The notes: generated by a model from the sequence alone, not told the origin. A stretch of DNA of 64,000 nt from Anomaloglossus baeobatrachus (GCF_048569485.1 NW_027442212.1:1-64000); one strand, 5' to 3'; numbered from the stretch's first letter, positions 13,654 to 29,500 are shown. Translations and numbers: made by a program.

Positions 13654-16600
13654 TGAAACTTTTACTGGATTTCCACTTACTTTATCAAATCTCATCTCCA
13701 CCACACAGGACAAGTTTGCATCTGTTATAGTTTTGGAGAAAATTGTGGTCATTTCATTTTTGCGCGAATGTGTTCAGATTCCTTTTTTATTGCATTTGGC
13801 ACATGGTGACGATTATCTCGAGAGTGCAAAGTAGCCAAATGAAACTTTTACTGGATTTCCACTTACTTTATCAAATCTCATCTCCACCACACAGGACAAG
13901 TTAGCATCTGTTATAGTTTTGGAGAAAATTGTGGTCATTTCATTTTTGCGCGAATGTGTTCAGATTCCTGTTTTAATATTGCATTTGGCACATGGTGACG
14001 ATTATCTCGAGAGTGCAAAGTAGCCAAATGAAACTTTTACTGGATTTCCACTTACTTTATCAAATCTCATCTCCACCACACAGGACAAGTTTGCATCTGT
14101 TATAGTTTTGGAGAAAATTGTGGTCATTTCATTTTTGCGCGAATGTGTTCAGATTCCTTTTTTATTGCATTTGGCACATGGTGACGATTATCTCGAGAGT
14201 GCAAAGTAGCCAAATGAAACTTTTACTGGATTTTTACTTACTTTATCAAATCTCATCTCCACCACACAGGACAAGTTTGCATCTGTTATAGTTTTGGAGA
14301 AAATTGTGGTCATTTCATTTTTGCGCGAATGTGTTCAGATTACTGTTTTAATATTGCATTTGGCACATGGTGACGATTATCTCGAGAGTGCAAAGTAGCC
14401 AAATGAAACTTTTACTGGATTTCCACTTACTTTATCAAATCTCATCTCCACCACACAGGACAAGTTTGCATCTGTTATAGTTTTGGAGAAAATTGTGGTC
14501 ATTTCATTTTTGCGCGAATGTGTTCAGATTCCTTTTTTATTGCATTTGGCACATGGTGACGATTATCTCGAGAGTGCAAAGTAGCCAAATGAAACTTTTA
14601 CTGGATTTCCACTTACTTTATCAAATCTCATCTCCACCACACAGGACAAGTTTGCATCTGTTATAGTTTTGGAGAAAATTGTGGTCATTTCATTTTTGCG
14701 CGAATGTGTTCAGATTACTGTTTTAATATTGCATTTGGCACATGGTGACGATTATCTCGAAAGTGCAAAGTAGCCAAATGAAACTTTTACTGGATTTCCA
14801 CTTACTTTATCAAATCTCATCTCCACCACACAGGACAAGTTTGCATCTGTTATAGTTTTGGAGAAAATTGTGGTCATTTCATTTTTGCGCGAATGTGTTC
14901 AGATTCCTTTTTTATTGCATTTGGCACATGGTGACGATTATCTCGAGAGTGCAAAGTAGCCAAATGAAACTTTTACTGGATTTCCACTTACTTTATCAAA
15001 TCTCATCTCCACCACACAGGACAAGTTTGCATCTGTTATAGTTTTGGAGAAAATTGTGGTCATTTCATTTTTTGCGCGAATGTGTTCAGATTACTGTTTT
15101 AATATTGCATTTGGCACATGGTGACGATTATCTCGAGAGTGCAAAGTAGCCAAATGAAACTTTTACTGGATTTCCACTTACTTTATCAAATCTCATCTCC
15201 ACCACACAGGACAAGTTTGCATCTGTTATAGTTTTGGAGAAAATTGTGGTCATTTCATTTTTTGCGCGAATGTGTTCAGATTACTGTTTTAATATTGCAT
15301 TTGGCACATGGTGACGATTATCTCGAGAGTGCAAAGTAGCCAAATGAAACTTTTACTGGATTTCCACTTACTTTATCAAATCTCATCTCCACCACACAGG
15401 ACAAGTTTGCATCTGTTATAGTTTTGGAGAAAATTGTGGTCATTTCATTTTTGCGCGAATGTGTTCAGATTCCTGTTTTAATATTGCATTTGGCACATGG
15501 TGACGATTATCTCGAGAGTGCAAAGTAGCCAAATGAAACTTTTACTGGATTTCCACTTACTTTATCAAATCTCATCTCCACCACACAGGACAAGTTTGCA
15601 TCTGTTATAGTTTTGGAGAAAATTGTGGTCATTTCATTTTTGCGCGAATGTGTTCAGATTCCTTTTTTATTGCATTTGGCACATGGTGACGATTATCTCG
15701 AGAGTGCAAAGTAGCCAAATGAAACTTTTACTGGATTTCCACTTACTTTATCAAATCTCATCTCCACCACACAGGACAAGTTTGCATCTGTTATAGTTTT
15801 GGAGAAAATTGTGGTCATTTCATTTTTGCGCGAATGTGTTCAGATTACTGTTTTAATATTGCATTTGGCACATGGTGACGATTATCTCGAGAGTGCAAAG
15901 TAGCCCAAATGAAACTTTTACTGGATTTCCACTTACTTTATCAAATCTCATCTCCACCACACAGGACAAGTTTGCATCTGTTATAGTTTTGGAGAAAATT
16001 GTGGTCATTTCATTTTGCGCGAATGTGTTCAGATTCCTTTTTTATTGCATTTGGCACATGGTGACGATTATCTCGAGAGTGCAAAGTAGCCAAATGAACT
16101 TTTACTGGATTTCCACTTACTTTATCAAATCTCATCTCCACCACACAGGACAAGTTTGCATCTGTTATAGTTTTGGAGAAAATTGTGGTCATTTCATTTT
16201 TGCGTGAATGTGTTCAGATTCCTGTTTTAATATTGCATTTGGCACATGGTGACGATTATCTCGAGAGTGCAAAGTAGCCAAATGAAACTTTTACTGGATT
16301 TCCACTTACTTTATCAAATCTCATCTCCACCACACAGGACAAGTTTGCATCTGTTATAGTTTTGGAGAAAATTGTGGTCATTTCATTTTTGCGCGAATGT
16401 GTTCAGATTCCTTTTTTATTGCATTTGGCACATGGTGACGATTATCTCGAGAGTGCAAAGTAGCCAAATGAAACTTTTACTGGATTTCCACTTACTTTAT
16501 CAAATCTCATCTCCACCACACAGGACAAGTTTGCATCTGTTATAGTTTTGGAGAAAATTGTGGTCATTTCATTTTTGCGCGAATGTGTTCAGATTACTGT

Positions 16601-19600
16601 TTTAATATTGCATTTGGCACATGGTGACGATTATCTCGAGAGTGCAAAGTAGCCAAATGAAACTTTTACTGGATTTCCACTTACTTTATCAAATCTCATC
16701 TCCACCACACAGGACAAGTTTGCATCTGTTATAGTTTTGGAGAAAATTGTGGTCATTTCATTTTTGCGCGAATGTGTTCAGATTCCTTTTTTATTGCATT
16801 TGGCACATGGTGACGATTATCTCGAGAGTGCAAAGTAGCCAAATGAAACTTTTACTGGATTTCCACTTACTTTATCAAATCTCATCTCCACCACACAGGA
16901 CAAGTTTGCATCTGTTATAGTTTTGGAGAAAATTGTGGTCATTTCATTTTTGCGCGAATGTGTTCAGATTACTGTTTTAATATTGCATTTGGCACATGGT
17001 GACGATTATCTCGAGAGTGCAAAGTAGCCAAATGAAACTTTTACTGGATTTCCACTTACTTTATCAAATCTCATCTCCACCACACTGGACAAGTTTGCAT
17101 CAGTTATAGTTTTGGAGAAATTGTGGTCATTTCATTTTGCGCGAATGTGTTCAGATTCCTTTTTTATTGCATTTGGCACATGGTGACGATTATCTCGAGA
17201 GTGCAAAGTAGCCAAATGAAACTTTTACTGGATTTCCACTTACTTTATCAAATCTCATCTCCACCACACAGGACAAGTTTGCATCTGTTATAGTTTTGGA
17301 GAAAATTGTGGTCATTTCATTTTGCGCGAATGTGTTCAGATTACTGTTTTTAATATTGCATTTGGCACATGTTGACGATTATCTCGAGAGTGCAAAGTAG
17401 CCAAATGAAACTTTTACTGGATTTCCACTTACTTTATCAAATCTCATCTCCACCACACAGGACAAGTTTGCATCTGTTATAGTTTTGGAGAAAATTGTGG
17501 TCATTTCATTTTTGCGCGAATGTGTTCAGATTCCTTTTTTATTTGCATTTGGCACATGGTGACGATTATCTCGAGAGTGCAAAGTAGCCAAATGAAACTT
17601 TTACTGGATTTCCACTTACTTTTATCAAATCTCATCTCCACCACACAGGACAAGTTTGCATCTGTTATAGTTTTGGAGAAAATTGTGGTCATTTCATTTT
17701 TGCGCGAATGTGTTCAGATTCCTGTTTTAATATTGCATTTGGCACATGGTGACGATTATCTCGAGAGTGCAAAGTAGCCAAATGAAACTTTTACTTGATT
17801 TCCACTTACTTTATCAAATCTCATCTCCACCACACAGGACAAGTTTGCATCTGTTATAGCTTTGGAGAAAATTGTGGTCATTTCATTTTTGCGCGAATGT
17901 GTTCAGATTCCTTTTTTATTGCATTTGGCACATGGTGACGATTATCTCGAGAGTGCAAAGTAGCCAAATGAAACTTTTACTGGATTTCCACTTACTTTAT
18001 CAAATCTCATCTCCACCACACAGGACAAGTTTGCATCTGTTATAGTTTTGGAGAAAATTGTGGTCATTTTATTTTTGCGCGAATGTGTTAAGATCCTTTT
18101 TTATTGCATTTGGCACATAGTGACGATTATCTCGAGAGTGCAAAGTAGCCAAATGAAACTTTTTACTGGATTTCCACTTACTTTATCAAATCTCATCTCC
18201 ACCACACAGGACAAGTTTGCATCTGTTATAGTTTTGGAGAAAATTGTGGTCATTTCATTTTTGCGCGAATGTGTTCAGATTACTGTTTTAATATTGCATT
18301 TGGCACATGGTGACGATTATCTCGAGAGTGCAAAGTAGCCAAATGAAACTTTTACTGGATTTCCACTTACTTTATCAAATCTCATCTCCACCACACAGGA
18401 CAAGTTTGCATCTGTTATAGTTTTGGAGAAAATTGTGGTCATTTCATTTTTGCGCGAATGTGTTCAGATTCCTGTTTTAATATTGCATTTGGCACATGGT
18501 GACGATTATCTCGAGAGTGCAAAGTAGCCAAATGAAACTTTTACTGGATTTCCACTTACTTTATCAAATCTCATCTCCACCACACAGGACAAGTTTGCAT
18601 CTGTTATAGTTTTGGAGAAAATTGTGGTCATTTCATTTTTGCGCGAATGTGTTCAGATTCCTTTTTTATTGCATTTGGCACATGGTGACGATTATCTCGA
18701 GAGTGCAAAGTAGCCAAATGAAACTTTTACTGGATTTCCACTTACTTTATCAAATCTCATCTCCACCACACAGGACAAGTTTGCATCTGTTATAGTTTTG
18801 GAGAAAATTGTGGTCATTTCATTTTTGCGCGAATGTGTTCAGATTCCTTTTTTATTGCATTTGGCACATGGTGACGATTATCTCGAGAGTGCAAAGTAGC
18901 CAAATGAAACTTTTACTGGATTTCCACTTACTTTATCAAATCTCATCTCCACCACACAGGACAAGTTTGCATCTGTTATAGTTTTGGAGAAAATTGTGGT
19001 CATTTCATTTTGCGCGAATGTGTTCAGATTACTGTTTTAATATTGCATTTGGCACATGGTGACGATTATCTCGAGAGTGCAAAGTAGTCAAATGAAACTT
19101 TTACTGGATTTCCACTTACTTTATCAAATCTCATCTCCACCACACAGGACAAGTTTGCATCTGTTATAGTTTTGGAGAAAATTGTGGTCATTTCATTTTT
19201 GCGCGAATGTGTTCAGATTCCTTTTTTATTGCATTTGGCACATGGTGACGATTATCTCGAGAGTGCAAAGTAGCCAAATGAAACTTTTACTGGATTTCCA
19301 CTTACTTTATCAAATCTCATCTCCACCACACAGGGACAAGTTTGCATCTGTTATAGTTTTGGAGAAAATTGTGGTCATTTCATTTTTGCGCGAATGTGTT
19401 CAGATTCCTTTTTTATTGCATTTTGGCACATGTGACGATTATCTCGAGAGTGCAAAGTAGCCAAATGAAACTTTTACTGGATTTCCACTTACTTTATCAA
19501 ATCTCATCTCCACCACACAGGACAAGTTTGCATCTGTTATAGTTTTGGAGAAAATTGTGGTCATTTCATTTTTGCGCGAATGTGTTCAGATTCCTTTTTT

Positions 19601-22600
19601 ATTGCATTTGGCACATGGTGACGATTATCTCGAGAGTGCAAAGTAGCCAAATGAAACTTTTACTGGATTTCCACTTACTTTATCAAATCTCATCTCCACC
19701 ACACAGGACAAGTTTGCATCTGTTATAGTTTTGGAGAAAATTGTGGTCATTTCATTTTTGCGCGAATGTGTTCAGATTACTGTTTTAATATTGCATTTGG
19801 CACATGGTGACGATTATCTCGAGAGTGCAAAGTAGCCAAATGAAACTTTTACTGGATTTCCACCTACTTTATCAAATCTCATCTCCACCACACAGGACAA
19901 GTTTGCATCTGTTATAGTTTTGGAGAAAATTGTGGTCATTTCATTTTTGCGCGAATGTGTTCAGATTCCTTTTTTATTGCATTTGGCACATGGTGACGAT
20001 TATCTCGAGAGTGCAAAGTAGCCAAATGAAACTTTTACTGGATTTCCACTTACTTTATCAAATCTCATCTCCACCACACACAGGACAAGTTTGCATCTGT
20101 TATAGTTTTGGAGAAAATTGTGGTCATTTCATTTTGCGCGAATGTGTTCAGATTCCTGTTTTAATATTGCATTTGTGCACATGGTGACGATTATCTCGAG
20201 AGTGCAAAGTAGCCAAATGAAACTTTTACTGGATTTCCACTTACTTTATCAAATCTCATCTCCACCACACAGGACAAGTTTGCATCTGTTATAGTTTTTG
20301 GAGAAAATTGTGGTCATTTCATTTTTGCGCGAATGTGTTCAGATTCCTTTTTTATTGCATTTGGCACATGGTGACGATTATCTCGAGAGTGCAAAGTAGC
20401 CAAATGAAACTTTTACTGGATTTCCACTTTACTTTACTCAATCTCATCTCCACCACACAGGACAAGTTTGCATCTGTTATAGTTTTGGAGAAAATTGTGG
20501 TCATTTCATTTTTGCGCGAATGTGTTCAGATTAATGTTTTAATATTGCATTTGGCACATGGTGACGATTATCTCGAGAGTGCAAAGTAGCCAAATGAAAC
20601 TTTTACTGGATTTCCACTTACTTTATTCATCTCCACCACACAGGACAAGTTTGCATCTGTTATAGTTTTGGAGAAAATTGTGGTCATTTCATTTTTGCGC
20701 GAATGTGTTCAGATTCCTTTTTATTGCATTTGGCACATGGTGACGATTATCTCGAGAGTGCAAAGTAGCCAAATGAAACTTTTACTGGATTTCCACTTAC
20801 TTTATCAAATCTCATCTCCACCACACAGGACAAGTTTGCATCTGTTATAGTTTTGGAGAAAATTGTGGTCATTTCATTTTTGCGCGAATGTGTTCAGATT
20901 ACTGTTTTAATATTGCATTTGGCACATGGTGACGATTATCTCGAGAGTGCAAAGTAGCCAAATGAAACTTTTACTGGATTTCCACTTACTTTATCAAATC
21001 TCATCTCCACCACACAGGACAAGTTTGCATCTGTTATAGTTTTGGAGAAAATTGTGGTCATTTCATTTTTGCGCGAATGTGTTCAGATTCCTTTTTTATT
21101 GCATTTGGCACATGGTGACGATTATCTCGAGAGTGCAAAGTAGCCAAATGAAACTTTTACTGGATTTCCACTTACTTTATCAAATCTCATCTCCACCACA
21201 CAGGACAAGTTTGCATCTGTTATAGTTTTGGAGAAAATTGTGGTCATTTCATTTTTGCGCGAATGTGTTCAGATTCCTGTTTTAATATTGCATTTGGCAC
21301 ATGGTGACGATTATCTCGAGAGTGCAAAGTAGCCAAATGAAACTTTTACTGGATTTCCACTTACTTTATCAAATCTCATCTCCACCACACAGGACAAGTT
21401 TGCATCTGTTATAGTTTTGGAGAAAATTGTGGTCATTTCATTTTTGAGCGAATGTGTTCAGATTCCTTTTTTATTGCATTTGGCACATGGTGACAATTAT
21501 CTCGAGAGTGCAAAGTAGCCAAATGAAACTTTTACTGGATTTCCACTTACTTTATCAAATCTCATCTCCACCACACAGGACAAGTTTGCATCTGTTATAG
21601 TTTTGGAGAAAATTGTGGTCATTTCATTTTTGCGCGAATGTGTTCAGATTACTGTTTTAATATTGCATTTGGCACATGGTGACGATTATCTCGAGAGTGC
21701 AAAGTAGCCAAATGAAACTTTTACTGGATTTCCACTTACTTTATCAAATCTCATCTCCACCACACAGGACAAGTTTGCATCTGTTATAGTTTTGGAGAAA
21801 ATTGTGGTCATTTCATTTTTGCGCGAATGTGTTCAGATTCCTTTTTTATTGCATTTGGCACATGGTGACGATTATCTCGAGAGTGCAAAGTAGCCAAATG
21901 AAACTTTTACTGGATTTCCACTTACTTTATCAAATCTCATCTCCACCACACAGGACAAGTTTGCATCTGTTATAGTTTTGGAAAAAATTGTGGTCATTTC
22001 ATTTTTTGCGCGAATGTGTTCAGATTACTGTTTTAATATTGCATTTGGCACATGGTGACGATTATCTCGAGAGTGCAAAGTAGCCAAATGAAACTTTTAC
22101 TGGATTTCCACTTACTTTATCAAATCTCATCTCCACCACACAGGACAAGTTTGTATCTGTTATAGTTTTGGAGAAAATTGTGGTCATTTCATTTTTGCGC
22201 GAATGTGTTCAGATTCCTTTTTTATTGCATTTGGCACATGGTGACGATTATCTCGAGAGTGCAAAGTAGCCAAATGAAACTTTTACTGGATTTCCACTTA
22301 CTTTATCAAATCTCATCTCCACCACACAGGACAAGTTTGCATCTGTTATAGTTTTGGAGAAAATTGTGGTCATTTCATTTTTGCGCGAATGTGTTCAGAT
22401 TACTGTTTTAATATTGCATTTGGCACATGGTGACGATTATCTCGAGAGTGCAAAGTAGCCAAATGAAACTTTTACTGGATTTCCACTTACTTTATCAAAT
22501 CTCATCTCCACCACACAGGACAAGTTTGCATCTGTTATAGTTTTGGAGAAAATTGTGGTCATTTCATTTTTGCGCGAATGTGTTCAGATTCCTTTTTTAT

Positions 22601-25600
22601 TGCATTTGGCACATGGTGACGATTATCTCGAGAGTGCAAAGTAGCCAAATGAAACTTTTACTGGATTTCCACTTACTTTATCAAATCTCATCTCCACCAC
22701 ACAGGACAAGTTTGCATCTGTTATAGTTTTGGAGAAAATTGTGGTCATTTCATTTTTGCGCGAATGTGTTCAGATTACTGTTTTAATATTGCATTTGGCA
22801 CATGGTGACGATTATCTCGAGAGTGCAAAGTAGCCAAATGAAACTTTTACTGGATTTCCACTTACTTTATCAAATCTCATCTCCACCACACAGGACAAGT
22901 TTGCATCTGTTATAGTTTTGGAGAAAATTGTGGTCATTTCATTTTTGCGCGAATGTGTTCAGATTCCTTTTTTATTGCATTTGGCACATGGTGACGATTA
23001 TCTCGAGAGTGCAAAGTAGCCAAATGAAACTTTTACTGGATTTCCACTTACTTTATCAAATCTCATCTCCACCACACAGGACAAGTTTGCATCTGTTATA
23101 GTTTTGGAGAAAATTGTGGTCATTTCATTTTTGCGCGAATGTGTTCAGATTCCTGTTTTAATATTGCATTTGGCACATGGTGACGATTATCTCGAGAGTG
23201 CAAAGTAGCCAAATGAAACTTTTACTGGATTTCCACTTACTTTATCAAATCTCATCTCCACCACACAGGACAAGTTTGCATATGTTATAGTTTTGGAGAA
23301 AATTGTGGTCATTTCATTTTTGCGCGAATGTGTTCAGATTCCTTTTTTATTGCATTTGGCACATGGTGACGATTATCTCGAGAGTGCAAAGTAGTCAAAT
23401 GAAACTTTTACTGGATTTCCACTTACTTTATCAAATCTCATCTCCACCACACAGGACAAGTTTGCATCTGTTATAGTTTTGGAGAAAATTGTGGTCATTT
23501 CATTTTTGCGCGAATGTGTTCAGATTACTGTTTTAATATTGCATTTGGCACATGGTGACGATTATCTCGAGAGTGCAAAGTAGCCAAATGAAACTTTTAC
23601 TGGATTTCCACTTACTTTATCAAATCTCATCTCCACCACACAGGACAAGTTTGCATCTGTTATAGTTTTGGAGAAAATTGTGGTCATTTCATTTTTGCGC
23701 GAAAGTGTTCAGATTCCTTTTTTATTGCATTTGGCACATGGTGACGATTATCTCGAGAGTGCAAAGTAGCCAAATGAAACTTTTACTGGATTTCCACTTA
23801 CTTTATCAAATCTCATCTCCACCACACAGGACAAGTTTGCATCTGTTATAGTTTTGGAGAAAATTGTGGTCATTTCATTTTTGCGCGAATGTGTTCAGAT
23901 TACTGTTTTAATATTGCATTTGGCACATGGTGACGATTATCTCGAGAGTGCAAAGTAGCCAAATGAAACTTTTACTGGATTTCCACTTACTTTATCAAAT
24001 CTCATCTCCACCACACAGGACAAGTTTGCATCTGTTATAGTTTTGGAGAAAATTGTGGTCATTTCATTTTTGCGCGAATGTGTTCAGATTACTGTTTTAA
24101 TATTGCATTTGGCACATGGTGACGATTATCTCGAGAGTGCAAAGTAGCCAAATGAAACTTTTACTGGATTTCCACTTACTTTATCAAATCTCATCTCCAC
24201 CACACAGGACAAGTTTGCATCTGTTATAGTTTTGGAGAAAATTGTGGTCATTTCATTTTTGCGCGAATGTGTTCAGATTCCTTTTTTATTGCATTTGGCA
24301 CATGGTGACGATTATCTCGAGAGTGCAAAGTAGCCAAATGAAACTTTTACTGGATTTCCACTTACTTTATCAAATCTCATCTCCACCACACAGGACAAGT
24401 TTGCATCTGTTATAGTTTTGGAGAAAATTGTGGTCATTTCATTTTTGCGCGAATGTGTTCAGATTACTGTTTTAATATTGCATTTGGCACATGGTGACGA
24501 TTATCTCGAGAGTGCAAAGTAGCCAAATGAAACTTTTACTGGATTTCCACTTACTTTATCAAATCTCATCTCCACCACACAGGACAAGTTTGCATCTGTT
24601 ATAGTTTTGGAGAAAATTGTGGTCATTTCATTTTTGCGCGAATGTGTTCAGATTCCTTTTTTATTGCATTTGGCACATGGTGACGATTATCTCGAGAGTG
24701 CAAAGTAGCCAAATGAAACTTTTACTGGATTTCCACTTACTTTATCAAATCTCATCTCCACCACACAGGACAAGTTTGCATCTGTTATAGTTTTGGAGAA
24801 AATTGTGGTCATTTCATTTTTGCGCGAATGTGTTCAGATTCCTGTTTTAATATTGCATTTGGCACATGGTGACGATTATCTCGAGAGTGCAAAGTAGCCA
24901 AATGAAACTTTTACTGGATTTCCACTTACTTTATCAAATCTCATCTCCACCACACAGGACAAGTTTGCATCTGTTATAGTTTTGGAGAAAATTGTGGTCA
25001 TTTCATTTTTGCGCGAATGTGTTCAGATTCCTTTTTTATTGCATTTGGCACATGGTGACGATTATCTCGAGAGTGCAAAGTAGTCAAATGAAACTTTTAC
25101 TGGATTTCCACTTACTTTATCAAATCTCATCTCCACCACACAGGACAAGTTTGCATCTGTTATAGTTTTGGAGAAAATTGTGGTCATTTCATTTTTGCGC
25201 GAATGTGTTCAGATTACTGTTTTAATATTGCATTTGGCACATGGTGACGATTATCTCGAGAGTGCAAAGTAGCCAAATGAAACTTTTACTGGATTTCCAC
25301 TTACTTTATCAAATCTCATCTCCACCACACAGGACAAGTTTGCATCTGTTATAGTTTTGGAGAAAATTGTGGTCATTTCATTTTTGCGCGAATGTGTTCA
25401 GATTCCTTTTTTATTGCATTTGGCACATGGTGACGATTATCTCGAGAGTGCAAAGTAGCCAAATGAAACTTTTACTGGATTTCCACTTACTTTATCAAAT
25501 CTCATCTCCACCACACAGGACAAGTTTGCATCTGTTATAGTTTTGGAGAAAATTGTGGTCATTTCATTTTTGCGCGAATGTGTTCAGATTACTGTTTTAA

Positions 25601-26565
25601 TATTGCATTTGGCACATGGTGACGATTATCTCGAGAGTGCAAAGTAGCCAAATGAAACTTTTACTGGATTTCCACTTACTTTATCAAATCTCATCTCCAC
25701 CACACAGGACAAGTTTGCATCTGTTATAGTTTTGGAGAAAATTGTGGTCATTTCATTTTTGCGCGAATGTGTTCAGATTCCTTTTTTATTGCATTTGGCA
25801 CATGGTGACGATTATCTCGAGAGTGCAAAGTAGCCAAATGAAACTTTTACTGGATTTCCACTTACTTTATCAAATCTCATCTCCACCACACAGGACAAGT
25901 TTGCATCTGTTATAGTTTTGGAGAAAACTGTGGTCATTTCATTTTTGCGCGAATGTGTTCAGATTACTGTTTTAATATTGCATTTGGCACATGGTGACGA
26001 TTATCTCGAGAGTGCAAAGTAGCCAAATGAAACTTTTACTGGATTTCCACTTACTTTATCAAATCTCATCTCCACCACACAGGACAAGTTTGCATCTGTT
26101 ATAGTTTTGGAGAAAATTGTGGTCATTTCATTTTTGCGCGAATGTGTTCAGATTCCTTTTTTATTGCATTTGGCACATGGTGACGATTATCTCGAGAGTG
26201 CAAAGTAGCCAAATGAAACTTTTACTGGATTTCCACTTACTTTATCAAATCTCATCTCCACCACACAGGACAAGTTTGCATCTGTTATAGTTTTGGAGAA
26301 AATTGTGGTCATTTCATTTTTGCGCTAATGTGTTCAGATTACTGTTTTAATATTGCATTTGGCACATGGTGACGATTATCTCGAGAGTGCAAAGTAGCCA
26401 AATGAAACTTTTACTGGATTTCCACTTACTTTATCAAATCTCATCTCCACCACACAGGACAAGTTTGCATCTGTTATAGTTTTGGAGAAAATTGTGGTCA
26501 TTTCATTTTTGCGCGAATGTGTTCAGATTCCTTTTTTATTGCATTTGGCACATGGTGACGATTAT
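13654..26565 (+). repeat. Satellite array, type 2, dimeric higher-order repeat (186 + 189 bp)
   Basis: About 69 monomers related to type 1 at roughly three-quarters identity. They share the gattatctc block, the catctccacca block and the ctgttatagttttggag block. Each monomer carries ctcgag (XhoI) and lacks aagctt. Two forms alternate over most of the array. Form A has ccttttttattgcatttgg (186 bp). Form B has either cctgttttaatattg or actgttttaatattg (189 bp). The A-B pair gives a higher-order unit near 375 bp. Alternation slips in places, for example two B in a row near 15092-15480 and three A in a row near 19218-19600. The region 15.9-20.7 kb carries more indels than the rest. Confidence 0.95.
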
Positions 26566-29500
26566 GAGATTTAATAAAGTAAGTGGAAATCCAGTAAAAG
26601 TTTCATTTGGCTACTTTGCACTCTCGAGATAATCGTCACCATGTGCCAAATGCAATAAAAAAGGAATCTGAACACATTCGCGCAAAAATGAAATGACCAC
26701 AATTTTCTCCAAAACTATAACAGATGCAAACTTGTCCTGTGTGGTGGAGATGAGATTTGATAAAGTAAGTGGAAATCCAGTAAAAGTTTCATTTGGCTAC
26801 TTTGCACTCTCGAGATAATCGTCACCATGTGCCAAATGCAATATTAAAACAGGAATCTGAACACATTCGCGCAAAAATGAAATGACCACAATTTTCTCCA
26901 AAACTATAACAGATGCAAACTTGTCCTGTGTGGTGGAGATGAGATTTGATAAAGTAAGTGGAAATCCAGTAAAAGTTTCATTTGGCTACTTTGCACTCTC
27001 GAGATAATCGTCACCATGTGCCAAATGCAATATTAAAACAGGAATCTGAACACATTCGCGCAAAAATGAAATGACCACAATTTTCTCCAAAACTATAACA
27101 GATGCAAACTTGTCCTGTGTGGTGGAGATGAGATTTGATAAAGTAAGTGGAAATCCAGTAAAAGTTTAATTTGGCTACTTTGCACTCCCGAGATAATCGT
27201 CACCATGTGCCAAATGCAATATTAAAACAGGAATCTGAACACATTCACGCAAAAATGAAATGACCACAATTTTCTCCAAAACTATAACAGATGCAAACTT
27301 GTCCTGTGTGGTGGAGATGAGATTTGATAAAGTAAGTGGAAATCCAGTAAAAGTTTCATTTGGCTACTTTGCACTCTCGAGATAATCGTCACCATGTGCC
27401 AAATGCAACAAAACAGTAATCTGAACACATTCGCGCAAAAATGAAATGACCACAATTTTCTCCAAAACTATAACAGATGCAAACTTGTCCTGTGTGGTGG
27501 AGATGAGATTTGATAAAGTAAGTGGAAATCCAGTAAAAGTTTCATTTGGCTACTTTGCACTCTCGAGATAATCGTCACCATGTGCCAAATGCAATAAAAA
27601 AGGAATCTGAACACATTCGCGCAAAAATGAAATGACCACAATTTTCTCCAAAACTATAACAGATGCAAACTTGTCCTGTGTGGTGGAGATGAGATTTGAT
27701 AAAGTAAGTGGAAATCCAGTAAAAGTTTCATTTGGCTACTTTGCACTCTCGAGATAATCGTCACCATGTGCCAAATGCAATATTAAAACAGGAATCTGAA
27801 CACATTCGCGCAAAAATGAAATGACCACAATTTTCTTCAAAACTATAACAGATGCAAACTTGTCCTGTGTGGTGGAGATGAGATTTGATAAAGTAAGTGG
27901 AAATCCAGTAAAAGTTTCATTTGGCTACTTTGCACTCTCGAGATAATCGTCACCATGTGCCAAATGCAATAAAAAAGGAATCTGAACACATTCGCGCAAA
28001 AATGAAATGACCACAATTTTCTCCAAAACTATAACAGATGCAAACTTGTCCTGTGTGGTGGAGATGAGATTTGATAAAGTAAGTGGAAATCCAGTAAAAG
28101 TTTCATTTGGCTACTTTGCACTCTCGAGATAATCGTCACCATGTGCCAAATGCAATAAAAAAGGAATCTGAACACATTCGCGCAAAAATGAAATGACCAC
28201 AATTTTCTCCAAAACTATAACAGATGCAAACTTGTCCTGTGTGGTGGAGATGAGATTTGATAAAGTAAGTGGAAATCCAGTAAAAGTTTCATTTGGCTAC
28301 TTTGCACTCTCGAGATAATCGTCACCATGTGCCAAATGCAATATTAAAACAGGAATCTGAACACATTCGCGCAAAAATGAAATGACCACAATTTTCTCCA
28401 AAACTATAACAGATGCAAACTTGTCCTGTGTGGTGGAGATGAGATTTGATAAAGTAAGTGGAAATCCAGTAAAAGTTTAATTTGGTTACTTTGCACTCTC
28501 GAGATAATCGTCACCATGTGCCAAATGCAACAAAACAGTAATCTGAACACATTCGCGCAAAAATGAAATGACCACAATTTTCTCCAAAACTATAACAGAT
28601 GCAAACTTGTCCTGTGTGGTGGAGATGAGATTTGATAAAGTAAGTGGAAATCCAGTAAAAGTTTCATTTGGCTACTTTGCACTCTCGAGATAATCGTCAC
28701 CATGTGCCAAATGCAATAAAACAGTAATCTGAACACATTCGCGCAAAAATGAAATGACCACAATTTTCTCCAAAACTATAACAGATGCAAACTTGTCCTG
28801 TGTGGTGGAGATGAGATTTGATAAAGTAAGTGGAAATCCAGTAAAAGTTTCATTTGGCTACTTTGCACTCTCGAGATAATCGTCACCATGTGTCAAATGC
28901 AATAAAAAAGGAATCTGAACACATTCGCGCAAAAATGAAATGACCACAATTTTCTCCAAAACTATAACAGATGCAAACTTGTCCTGTGTGGTGGAGATGA
29001 GATTTGATAAAGTAAGTGGAAATCCAGTAAAAGTTTCATTTGGCTACTTTGCACTCTCGAGATAATCGTCACCATGTGCCAAATGCAATAAAAAAGGAAT
29101 CTGAACACATTCGCGCAAAAATGAAATGACCACAATTTTCTCCAAAACTATAACAGATGCAAACTTGTCCTGTGTGGTGGAGATGAGATTTGATAAAGTA
29201 AGTGGAAATCCAGTAAAAGTTTCATTTGGCTACTTTGCACTCTCGAGATAATCGTCACCATGTGCCAAATGCAATATTAAAACAGGAATCTGAACACATT
29301 CGCGCAAAAATGAAATGACCACAATTTTCTCCAAAACTATAACAGATGCAAACTTGTCCTGTGTGGTGGAGATGAGATTTGATAAAGTAAGTGGAAATCC
29401 AGTAAAAGTTTCATTTGGCTACTTTGCACTCTCGAGATAATCGTCACCATGTGCCAAATGCAATATTAAAACAGTAATCTTAACACATTCGCGCAAAAAT

